Under the pieces are notes generated by a model. That model was not told where the DNA came from and did not search any database. It was given only the letters and a program-made list of their open reading frames with translations. The translations under genes were made by a program, and so were the position numbers. From assembly GCA_950072225.1 (NCBI GenBank), contig CATMOP010000115.1:1-6527 (forward strand): a stretch of 6,527 nt of DNA, read 5' to 3'. This document shows positions 1 through 6,006 of the stretch, in pieces (the first letter of the stretch is position 1; each line of letters begins with the position of its first letter). This stretch comes from an uncultured Nitrospina sp. Its GTDB lineage: Bacteria > Nitrospinota > Nitrospinia > Nitrospinales > VA-1.

Positions 1-873
1 CCTTTTTGGGAAAGCCCCTGGGGTCCGGGCCGACCGGGCTGGCATATCGAATGTTCGGCCATGAGTAAAAAATACCTCGGCGACACCTTCGATATCCACG
101 GCGGCGGCAAAGACCTGGTCTTTCCGCATCACGAAAACGAAATCGCACAATCCTGCGGTTGCACCGGAAAACAGCCGGTTCGTTACTGGGTGCATAACGG
201 ATTCGTCAATATTGACAAAGAAAAAATGTCCAAGTCCCTGGGTAATTTTTTCACCATCCGGGAAGTTTGTAAAAAATACCACCCGGAAGTTTTGCGTTTG
301 TTTCTCATCAGCAGTCATTACCGCAGTCCCATCGACTTTTCGGAAAAAAACCTGGAAGATGCCACCAAAGTGCTTTCCCGATTTTATGAAGGGCTGGCAG
401 GGGCGCGCAGAAAAACCGCAAAACTAAATAAGGAGTCCATCCCAAACTTTCAGGAAAAAGTGAAGAACCATCCCTTGACGCAAAAGTTTGAAACCGCCAT
501 GAACGATGACCTGAACACGGCAGTGGCAATGGCCCATATGAACGAGGAATTGCGCAACCTCAACACCGCCGTGCTGGGTAAGGGAGAATCCTCTCTGGAA
601 GACCTTGCGGTCGCAACAACGGCCTGGGAAACGGCAGGCCAAATTCTGGGACTGTTTTTCCTCACTCCCGAAGAGTTTGAAAAAGAGCTCTTCGAGATCA
701 AAAACCAGGAGCGGAATCTGGACGTCAGCAAAATCGAAGAGTTGATCGCCGGACGCAAATCAGCACGCCAGGCGAAAAACTGGGCGGAGGCGGACCGCTG
801 CCGAGATGAACTGACCGAAATGGGAATCCTCATCGAAGATACCGCAAACGGCACCGAGTGGAAATTGAAATGA
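1..873 (+). CDS. cysS: Cysteinyl-tRNA synthetase, 5'-truncated by window edge
   Basis: This is a cytoplasmic class I aminoacyl-tRNA synthetase that charges tRNA-Cys with cysteine. The frame is open from base 1, so the ATG at 61 is an internal methionine and not the start. The upstream 20 codons encode the conserved ESPWGPGRPGWHIECSAM segment, whose Cys is one of the zinc ligands. The HHENE segment that follows supplies the His and Glu ligands, and KMSKS, the ATP-binding class I signature, lies at 223-237. About 290 residues are visible against a usual 460-500, so the Rossmann N-terminus with the HIGH-type motif lies outside the window. The C-terminal part is the helical anticodon-binding region typical of the family (RKSARQAKNWAEADRCRDEL). 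The stop codon overlaps the next gene's ATG (ATGA), suggesting co-transcription and translational coupling. The identification is secure. Confidence 0.97.
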   Translation, partial: PFWESPWGPGRPGWHIECSAMSKKYLGDTFDIHGGGKDLVFPHHENEIAQSCGCTGKQPVRYWVHNGFVNIDKEKMSKSLGNFFTIREVCKKYHPEVLRLFLISSHYRSPIDFSEKNLEDATKVLSRFYEGLAGARRKTAKLNKESIPNFQEKVKNHPLTQKFETAMNDDLNTAVAMAHMNEELRNLNTAVLGKGESSLEDLAVATTAWETAGQILGLFFLTPEEFEKELFEIKNQERNLDVSKIEELIAGRKSARQAKNWAEADRCRDELTEMGILIEDTANGTEWKLK

Positions 874-2042
874 CCGCCCTCTTTTCGGACGCATACCTTA
901 AGTTCACCCATCTCTACAATCAACTGCAGGTTCGCGAAGAAGACAACACCATCCGGGTTCCGGAAAAAGTCATCCGCTGCATCTGGAATGACCAACTTTT
1001 TTGCACACCTTCTCTCAAGACCCGGGAAGGCCAAAATCTGGAAATCGTTTATCCCGGATACTGGAATTTTGGTAAGGGCCCCGACTTCACCAGCGCGACC
1101 ATCAAGGTAAACGGAAAAGTTTATGAAGGCGATGTCGAACTGCATGTCTACGCCACGGATTGGAACGCTCATGGACATTCGCGCAATCCGGACTTCGACA
1201 ACGTTATTCTGCATGTCTATATGTGGCAGGGGCGAGGGAAAGTGCATCGGCCACAGGGAAAACAGAAAGACCTTCCCTTCCGGTTTGAAATTAAAAATTA
1301 CCTTACAAAAGGAATCCTTGAACTCAATGGTGAACTCGATTTTGAAAACTACCCGGTCCTGAATCACTGCAATGTCGGTCTGTGCCACCAACCTTTGGCG
1401 CAACTTTCGCGAGAAAAGCTCACCCAAGTTTTGAACGCGGCGGGTGAAGCCCGGGTGTTCACCAAAATGGAGCGGTTCAACGATTCGATAATTATAGAGG
1501 GGTACGAACAGACTTTTTATCGGGGAGTTGCCGAGGCAATGGGTTATCCCGAAAATAAACAGACCTTTCAGGCACTGGCAGACACTCTGCCTTTAACGGA
1601 ATTGAAAAGTCTGGTACCCGAAAAAATTCGCAAAGCAGAAAGAGTTCTGCACACCCAGGCCCTGCTCTTCGGGTTTTCAGGCTTGATGAACAACGAAAAT
1701 AAAGCCGGGTTCCGTAAACTCCTGCCAATATGGAAAGCTTGCCGGGACCGGGTTCCCCGTTCACCCCTGACGAAAAAGGACTGGTGTTTCCGCGCGATCC
1801 GTCCGGCCAATTACCCTTACAGGCGGCTGGCGGGCTTGGCTCACTTGATCGGTCGTCATGAAAAAACGGGCATGTTCGCAGACTTCATGGGGTCCTATCA
1901 AAAGATTCTCACATCTTCCGGAGGTAAAATTCCGGATAAAAAAACTCTCAATTCCTTTAACGATTTCTTTTGTGTGGCCACAGATGATTACTGGGCAAAC
2001 CATTACACTCCGGATGGGAAAACCCTTCCGCAACACCAATAA
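870..2042 (+). CDS. DUF2851 family protein, cut short by in-frame stop
   Basis: This is a conserved protein of unknown function that I recognise as DUF2851. Seen with the ATG at 870 are the family's core blocks: GxxLEIVYPGYWNFGKGPDFTSA (GPDF at residues 70-73), GDVELHVYATDWNAHGH (87-103), and a later FYRGVAEAMGYPENK stretch. A Cys pair lies at 167 and 172. I chose ATG 870 because it overlaps the cysS stop in an ATGA arrangement. An in-frame GTG at 858 would add only four residues and is the alternative. The frame stops at TAA 2040-2042 after 390 residues, in the loop after DDYWANHYTPDGK, before the family's conserved C-terminal block. That block continues in the same frame downstream. The P71-D72 and E90-x-H92 spacing recalls PD-(D/E)XK nucleases, which is only an inference. 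The product may be truncated and non-functional. Confidence 0.85.
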   Translation: MTALFSDAYLKFTHLYNQLQVREEDNTIRVPEKVIRCIWNDQLFCTPSLKTREGQNLEIVYPGYWNFGKGPDFTSATIKVNGKVYEGDVELHVYATDWNAHGHSRNPDFDNVILHVYMWQGRGKVHRPQGKQKDLPFRFEIKNYLTKGILELNGELDFENYPVLNHCNVGLCHQPLAQLSREKLTQVLNAAGEARVFTKMERFNDSIIIEGYEQTFYRGVAEAMGYPENKQTFQALADTLPLTELKSLVPEKIRKAERVLHTQALLFGFSGLMNNENKAGFRKLLPIWKACRDRVPRSPLTKKDWCFRAIRPANYPYRRLAGLAHLIGRHEKTGMFADFMGSYQKILTSSGGKIPDKKTLNSFNDFFCVATDDYWANHYTPDGKTLPQHQ

Positions 2043-2366
2043 CTTGTCGGCTCGGCGCGGTCCCGGGAAATCATCATCAACATTGGACTGCCCATCGGTC
2101 TTATCTTTGCGCGGGCGGGAAAGTTCAAAAACCTCGAAACGGGACTCAACACCCTCTTTCAAACCGGTAAAAGTGCCAGCGATAACAAACTGCTTCGTTT
2201 CATGAAACACTATATTTTTGGCAATCAGGAGGAAATGATCCAGGTACTGCGCTCCGAAAAACAAACTCAGGGGCTGATGCAGATTTATCAAGATTTTTGC
2301 ACCCAGAACCAGAATAATTGCCTGCATTGCCAGTTTCCCAATGTGGTAAAAAAATATTTTTCCTGA
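2043..2366 (+). pseudogene. Severed C-terminal part of the DUF2851 gene
   Basis: Directly after the TAA at 2040-2042, the same reading frame stays open for 107 more codons to TGA 2364-2366. It encodes the C-terminal block expected for DUF2851: LVGSARSREIIINIGLPI, then a helical stretch, then QGLMQIYQDFC followed by two more cysteines (C-x6-C-x2-C, codons at 2298, 2319 and 2328). No plausible independent start exists near the beginning of this piece, because its first ATG is at 2202, well inside the conserved region. One substitution (CAA, GAA or AAA to TAA) would therefore explain the break, and no frame change is needed. Together with 870-2042 this would make a protein of about 498 residues. 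It could be a recent pseudogene, a sequencing error, or a site of stop-codon readthrough. The sequence alone does not decide. Confidence 0.85.
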
Positions 2367-2442
2367 AAAAACCGCAAAAAGGCATCAATCTTATTGCGCG
2401 ATTCCTCAATTTCCCCTAAAATCGACATCCCCCTTGATTGTA

Positions 2443-2471
2443 TTGAACTTTCGGGATAAGGTGAATATACC
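2443..2471 (+). promoter_or_regulatory. Possible sigma70-type promoter for cysDNC
   Basis: TTGAAC (2443-2448) and TATACC (2466-2471) are separated by 17 bases. Each box matches the consensus at four of six positions. A transcript would start about 20 bases before the cysD start. A perfect TATAAT at 2476-2481 lies too close to the ribosome binding site and has no -35 box at a proper distance. The remaining bases of the 2367-2498 gap show no clear terminator, riboswitch or small gene. Confidence 0.3.
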
Positions 2472-2481
2472 CATCTATAAT

Positions 2482-2487
2482 AAGGAA
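2482..2487 (+). promoter_or_regulatory. Ribosome binding site of cysD
   Basis: AAGGAA lies 11 bases before the ATG at 2499. This is slightly long spacing but still workable. It supports that start, which also matches the beginning of the compact CysD family (MDHLDELEN-type N-terminus). Confidence 0.5.
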
Positions 2488-2498
2488 TTACGGTTTTA

Positions 2499-3305
2499 AT
2501 GGATCATTTAGACGAACTGGAAAATCAAAGCGTTTTCATCCTGCGCGAAGCCTACAAAAATTTCAAAAACCTGGCGATGCTGTGGTCGATCGGAAAGGAT
2601 TCCACCGTTCTGGTCTGGCTGGCGCGCAAGGCCTTTTTCGGTCACTGTCCCATTCCCCTGGTTCACATCGACACCACCTACAAGATTCCCGCTATGATTG
2701 AATACCGGGATCGGGTCGCCAAAGAATGGGGACTGAACCTGGTGGTCGGCAAGAACCAGAAAGCCCTGGATGAGGGCATGAATCATGAAAAAGGACGATT
2801 GATTTGCTGTGAAGCGTTGAAAACCCAGGGCCTGCAAGGCATCATGGAAGAACACGGTTACACCGGACTGATTCTGGGTATTCGAAGAGATGAAGAAGGC
2901 ACCCGCGCCAAGGAGCGCTATTTCTCACCACGGGATAAAAATTTTGAATGGAACTTCAAGGACCAGCCTCCCGAATTGTGGGACCAGTATAAAACCAGCT
3001 TTGCCGAAGATACCCACATCCGCATTCACCCGATCCTGCACTGGACGGAACTGAATGTCTGGGAGTATATACTGCGGGAAAAAATTCCCATCATTGATCT
3101 CTATTTTGCCACTCCGGAAGGGACTCGTTACCGATCGCTAGGTTGCGCCCCTTGCACTGGCACCATTCAGTCCACCGCCAAAACGGTGGAAGAGATTGTA
3201 GAAGAACTTAAAAATAATACAACCACAGCAGAGCGCTCCGGCCGGGCACAGGATCAGGAAGACACCTATGCCATGCAGAAACTTCGAGCCCGAGGATATA
3301 TGTAA
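2499..3305 (+). CDS. cysD: Sulfate adenylyltransferase subunit 2 (CysD)
   Basis: This is the catalytic subunit of bacterial ATP sulfurylase. With the GTPase CysN it converts sulfate and ATP to adenylyl sulfate and pyrophosphate in the cytoplasm, the first step of sulfate assimilation. The 268-residue protein belongs to the PP-loop ATP pyrophosphatase family. The PP-loop SIGKDS is at residues 30-35, and the conserved RRDEEGTRAKER block is at 129-140. The PRDKNFEWNFKDQPPELW segment is at 144-161, RYRSLGCAPCTG is at 210-221 with Cys216 and Cys219, and the family C-terminus ERSGRAQDQEDTYAMQKLRARGYM closes it. It is about 30 residues shorter than the E. coli protein because the insertion before the RSLGC block is absent, as in the Deltaproteobacterial and Gram-positive type. 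It abuts cysNC with no gap. All key motifs are intact. Confidence 0.96.
   Translation: MDHLDELENQSVFILREAYKNFKNLAMLWSIGKDSTVLVWLARKAFFGHCPIPLVHIDTTYKIPAMIEYRDRVAKEWGLNLVVGKNQKALDEGMNHEKGRLICCEALKTQGLQGIMEEHGYTGLILGIRRDEEGTRAKERYFSPRDKNFEWNFKDQPPELWDQYKTSFAEDTHIRIHPILHWTELNVWEYILREKIPIIDLYFATPEGTRYRSLGCAPCTGTIQSTAKTVEEIVEELKNNTTTAERSGRAQDQEDTYAMQKLRARGYM
3292..3296 (+). promoter_or_regulatory. Ribosome binding site of cysNC inside the cysD end
   Basis: GAGGA lies within the last codons of cysD, nine bases before the ATG at 3306, which directly follows the cysD TAA (3303-3305). This arrangement fixes the cysNC start and implies that the two ATP sulfurylase subunits are translated in a coupled way. 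Confidence 0.55.
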
Positions 3306-5129
3306 ATGGGCAATAACGGAAGCGCACCAGATCTTTCCAGCCGCCTTTTACGGCTGGTCATCGTCGGTCATGTGGATCATGGCAAATCCACCCTGGTTGG
3401 ACGTCTCCTCTCCGACACCGGAAGCCTGCCTGAGGGCAAGCTCGACTTTATCCGCGACATCTGCAAACAACAGGGCAAAGATTTTGAGTTCGCTTTTTTG
3501 CTGGATGCCCTGCAGGAAGAGCAGGAACAAGGAATCACCATTGACACTTCACAGATTTTCTTTAGTACCGCACAACGCAAATACGTCATCATTGACGCGC
3601 CGGGTCACAAAGAGTTCCTGAAAAATATGGTAACGGGTGCCGCCGATGCCGAGGCCGCCCTCCTGCTGATTGACGCCAACGAAGGGGTTCAGGAACAGTC
3701 GCGCAGACACGGCTATATTTTAAAACTACTGGGGCTCACCCAGGTCGCGGTAGTGATCAACAAGATGGACCTGGTCGGTTATGATGAGAAGGTTTATAAC
3801 AATATCAAAACAGAATATACGGGCTTCCTGGATTCCTTGGGAATTGAAGCGAAAGAGTTTATTCCCGTTTCTGCCAAACTCGGTGTAAACATCGCCGCGT
3901 TGAAAGATGAAATGCCCTGGTACAAAGGGACCACTGTTTTAAACATGCTCGACCAGTTCGAGAAAAAACCCCTGCCGGATCACCTCCCCTTCCGGTTTCC
4001 GGTCCAGGATGTTTATAAATTTGACGGGCGGCGCATCATTGCCGGGCGGGTTGAGTCGGGCCAGGTTAAAGCCGGGGACCGCGTGATTTTCTCCCCCTCC
4101 AACAAACAGGCGGTGATAAATTCCATTGAGGCCTGGAGCGTACCGGAACAACCCACTTCAGCTACTTCGTCAGAATCCATCGGCTTCACTCTCGATGAGC
4201 AGATATTTGTGGAACGTGGGGATGTGTGCACTCTCCAGGACCAGTTGCCCATCGTCTCCACCACTTTCGATGCTAATGTTTTCTGGATGGGCAAACGAAA
4301 CTTGGAAAAAGGCAGGAAGTTTATCATCAAATTAAACACGCAGGAGATGGGGTGCGAAGTGCTTGAGTTTAAAAAAGCCATCGATGCCTCTACCTTGGAG
4401 ACCCTGACCGGTCAGAATTATATCGCCAAGAATGACGTTGCCGAATTGACTTTGAAAACCCGGAACCCGGTGGCCTTTGACCTGTTCGGGTCCATCGCCA
4501 CTACCGGGCGATTCGTGCTGGTTGATGGATACGATGTCTGCGGAGGCGGCATCATCACCACCTACACGCCGACCACCAAGACCGACAAACTCAGAGACGA
4601 AGTCCGCACCCGGGATTTCAATTGGGTCAAAAGCGAAATCACACCGGAAGAAAGGGCCTACCGCAATGGCCATAGAGCAACGCTGATCCTTATTACCGGC
4701 GAACCCGGTACCGGTAAAGGCCCGCTAGCCAGAACCCTAGAACACAGCCTGTTCGAAAATAATTTCCAAAGTTATTTGCTCGACCGGCGGAATGTTAATC
4801 TCGGGCTCGGGGCTGATCTGGAGGATCCCACAAACAGTAGCGAAAGCGAATCGGCCCGAAGGTTGGGCGAAGTGGCTAAACTTTTTCTCGATGCCGGACA
4901 TGTGGTGATCTCCACCTCCAACGCCTTTCATCAGGAAGACCAGGCCGACCTCAGACTTTTAGCGAATCCCTACCCGGTTGTGGAAATTCAGATAGCAGCG
5001 CAACCCACGGGAGAACCGGATATTGCCCTCTCCCTGGATGAAGCAAAGGACGCAATAAAAGCTGCCCATAAAATTCAGGAATTTCTCAAAGAAAAGAAAA
5101 TTCTGATGGGCCATAACTATTCGATCTAA
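3306..5129 (+). CDS. cysNC: CysN-CysC fusion: sulfate adenylyltransferase GTPase with degenerate APS kinase domain
   Basis: The N-terminal part is the CysN GTPase, which couples GTP hydrolysis to APS synthesis by CysD. Visible motifs are G1 GHVDHGKST (21-29), G2 GITID (76-80), G3 DAPGH (97-101), G4 NKMD (152-155) and a G5-like VSAKLG. EF-Tu-like beta-barrel domains follow, ending near the GRFVLVDGYDVCGGGII segment. From about residue 455 an APS kinase (CysC)-like domain begins after the linker TPEERAYRNGHRA. This domain is recognisable from ARRLGEVAKLFLDAGHVVI, but its P-loop reads GEPGTGKG (465-472) without the Ser/Thr after Lys. The usual DGDN is DRRN (493-496), the FISP motif with its serine is lost, and the KGLYKKAR/FTG substrate segment is absent. 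ATP sulfurylase activity is therefore likely and APS kinase activity doubtful. At 607 residues it is slightly short for a CysNC fusion. Confidence 0.93.
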   Translation: MGNNGSAPDLSSRLLRLVIVGHVDHGKSTLVGRLLSDTGSLPEGKLDFIRDICKQQGKDFEFAFLLDALQEEQEQGITIDTSQIFFSTAQRKYVIIDAPGHKEFLKNMVTGAADAEAALLLIDANEGVQEQSRRHGYILKLLGLTQVAVVINKMDLVGYDEKVYNNIKTEYTGFLDSLGIEAKEFIPVSAKLGVNIAALKDEMPWYKGTTVLNMLDQFEKKPLPDHLPFRFPVQDVYKFDGRRIIAGRVESGQVKAGDRVIFSPSNKQAVINSIEAWSVPEQPTSATSSESIGFTLDEQIFVERGDVCTLQDQLPIVSTTFDANVFWMGKRNLEKGRKFIIKLNTQEMGCEVLEFKKAIDASTLETLTGQNYIAKNDVAELTLKTRNPVAFDLFGSIATTGRFVLVDGYDVCGGGIITTYTPTTKTDKLRDEVRTRDFNWVKSEITPEERAYRNGHRATLILITGEPGTGKGPLARTLEHSLFENNFQSYLLDRRNVNLGLGADLEDPTNSSESESARRLGEVAKLFLDAGHVVISTSNAFHQEDQADLRLLANPYPVVEIQIAAQPTGEPDIALSLDEAKDAIKAAHKIQEFLKEKKILMGHNYSI

Positions 5130-5143
5130 CCCACTAGCGTGGG
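5130..5143 (+). terminator. Short hairpin directly after the cysNC stop
   Basis: CCCAC (5130-5134) and GTGGG (5139-5143) can pair over a TAGC loop, beginning at the base after the cysNC stop codon. A T-run (5161-5165) is 17 bases further on, not adjacent, so this is not a textbook intrinsic terminator. It could stabilise the mRNA 3' end or act as a weak terminator. Confidence 0.3.
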
Positions 5144-5168
5144 AGAGCTTTGCATAGCCGTTTTTCGA

Positions 5169-5198
5169 TTGACATTGGCCAGTATATGGGGCATTAAT
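5169..5198 (+). promoter_or_regulatory. Likely sigma70-type promoter of the ferredoxin gene
   Basis: A perfect TTGACA (5169-5174) is followed after 18 bases by ATTAAT (5193-5198), which matches four of six -10 positions. Transcription would start near 5205, giving a leader of about 40 bases before the ATG at 5246. This suggests that the ferredoxin gene can be expressed separately from cysDNC. Confidence 0.5.
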
Positions 5199-5245
5199 AG
5201 CCTTCTTACGAAGCCAAAAAACCTGAGTTGGGGTTCAGCATCACC

Positions 5246-5551
5246 ATGCCAAAGATCAAGATTATCAACACAGAAACCAACGAAATTATTGATTTAAAAG
5301 CCGGTTATGGAGCCAACCTGAGAAAGGCTGCACTCTATAACGAGGCCGAAGTTTATAAAGGGCTCAACAAGTTTTTAAACTGCCGCGGGCATGGTTTATG
5401 CGGAAAATGTGTGGTAGAAATCGAACCCCTTAAAAACGTCAATCCACGCACCTTTTTTGAAAACCTCCACAAACTTGAACCTCACCAGAAACTCGGGTGC
5501 CGCGTAAAGGTCTATGGCGATATCACGGTCAAAGCCGCCATCGCAGACTGA
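5246..5551 (+). CDS. [2Fe-2S] ferredoxin
   Basis: This is a small soluble electron carrier of 101 residues with a beta-grasp ferredoxin layout. The cluster ligands are Cys46, Cys52, Cys55 (CRGHGLCGKC, C-x5-C-x2-C) and Cys85 (LGCRV), 29 residues after the third. The order and the closing KVYGDITV strand fit 2Fe-2S ferredoxins. I chose ATG 5246 because MPKIKIINTETNE starts the first beta strand naturally. A TTG at 5228 would add six residues (MGFSIT). No strong Shine-Dalgarno sequence is seen, only a G-run at 5230-5233, 12 bases upstream. The gene follows cysNC by 116 bases, beyond a hairpin and its own probable promoter. A redox partner such as a sulfite or APS reductase is conceivable from context but not shown. 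No signal peptide is present, so it should be cytoplasmic. Confidence 0.88.
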   Translation: MPKIKIINTETNEIIDLKAGYGANLRKAALYNEAEVYKGLNKFLNCRGHGLCGKCVVEIEPLKNVNPRTFFENLHKLEPHQKLGCRVKVYGDITVKAAIAD

Positions 5552-5607
5552 CCATCCGGATATTTCCCCTTCCCCAGTATTTTATTTGTCATTAAGGTTG
5601 AGCGCCT

Positions 5608-6000
5608 TTATATCCTAAGAACAATGAGTAGCGGCAGGAGTGTCAGCCCTACAACAGCAACTAAGGCGTGGACCAGTATGTCCCAGCGTTTGCTGTAGGG
5701 AATGAGTGTGATAAAATAGAGGCCGATCAAATAATCCAGCCAGCTATTTTCATCGTGGACCTGGTTCATGAGCAGGTAATAGCCCAGGCAAAACACAATG
5801 GTGTAAAACAGGAGCCTGTGGATTTTGAGGCTTTGAGCGGTCCTCTTTCTGAAGGCCATGAACAAACCCAGAAAGATATTGATGATATAAAATCCGATCG
5901 CGGACACTATCCAGACCAGCGATGGGGAAGATGTGATTTTTGGGATTAGCATCGGCTCCATAAAATAAAAAATCTCGAGAAGAGCAAATAGGGAAAGCAT
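5608..6000 (-). CDS. Small integral membrane protein of unknown function
   Basis: I do not recognise the family. The 130-residue product is strongly hydrophobic, with likely membrane segments near residues 28-50, 63-79, 87-101 and 108-128. The first 20 residues are also hydrophobic and may form a fifth. The basic loop RKRTAQSLKIHR (51-62) probably faces the cytoplasm. The regular spacing of hydrophobic segments and charged loops supports real coding on this strand over the hydrophilic frame opposite. The start is uncertain: ATG 6000 leaves 6 bases to the divergent dehydrogenase gene, while in-frame ATGs at 5961 (residue 14) and 5952 (residue 17) would leave more room and still keep the four central segments. 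No clear Shine-Dalgarno sequence separates them. It converges on the ferredoxin gene with 56 bases between stops, where I see no convincing terminator. Confidence 0.65.
   Translation of the reverse strand: MLSLFALLEIFYFMEPMLIPKITSSPSLVWIVSAIGFYIINIFLGLFMAFRKRTAQSLKIHRLLFYTIVFCLGYYLLMNQVHDENSWLDYLIGLYFITLIPYSKRWDILVHALVAVVGLTLLPLLIVLRI
5940..5966 (+). promoter_or_regulatory. Weak candidate promoter for the dehydrogenase gene
   Basis: TTGGGA (5940-5945) and TAAAAT (5961-5966) have a short 15-base spacer. The -10 box matches five of six consensus bases and the -35 box four. It lies inside the opposing membrane-protein gene, the only place a promoter for the + strand gene at 6007 could fit. Confidence 0.22.
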
Positions 6001-6006
6001 CTTAAC

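Noticed and set aside
61..63. ATG at 61 as the start of cysS
   Set aside because: The frame is open back to base 1 and the 20 codons before it encode a conserved CysS block containing a zinc-ligand cysteine.
450..1427. Long open frame of 325 codons on the - strand
   Set aside because: It lies opposite cysS and the DUF2851 gene, both of which have recognisable conserved protein motifs. Its translation shows no family resemblance and it crosses the gene junction, so it is a shadow frame.
2227..2237. AGGAGG followed by an in-frame ATG at 2235, as a possible independent start for the DUF2851 remnant
   Set aside because: Only two bases separate AGGAGG from the ATG, and starting there would omit most of the conserved C-terminal block. 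The bases simply encode QEEM in the continuing frame.
2476..2481. Perfect TATAAT before cysD
   Set aside because: No -35 box stands 15-19 bases upstream, and a transcript from here would begin at or after the ribosome binding site.
5552..5607. Bidirectional terminator between the convergent ferredoxin and membrane-protein genes
   Set aside because: Only a 4-base AAGG/CCTT pairing is visible, without an adjacent T-run on either strand.
5668..5949. Open frame of 93 codons on the + strand in the region of the membrane gene
   Set aside because: Its translation resembles no known protein type and is the reverse of a clear multi-segment hydrophobic protein on the - strand, which is the better coding candidate.
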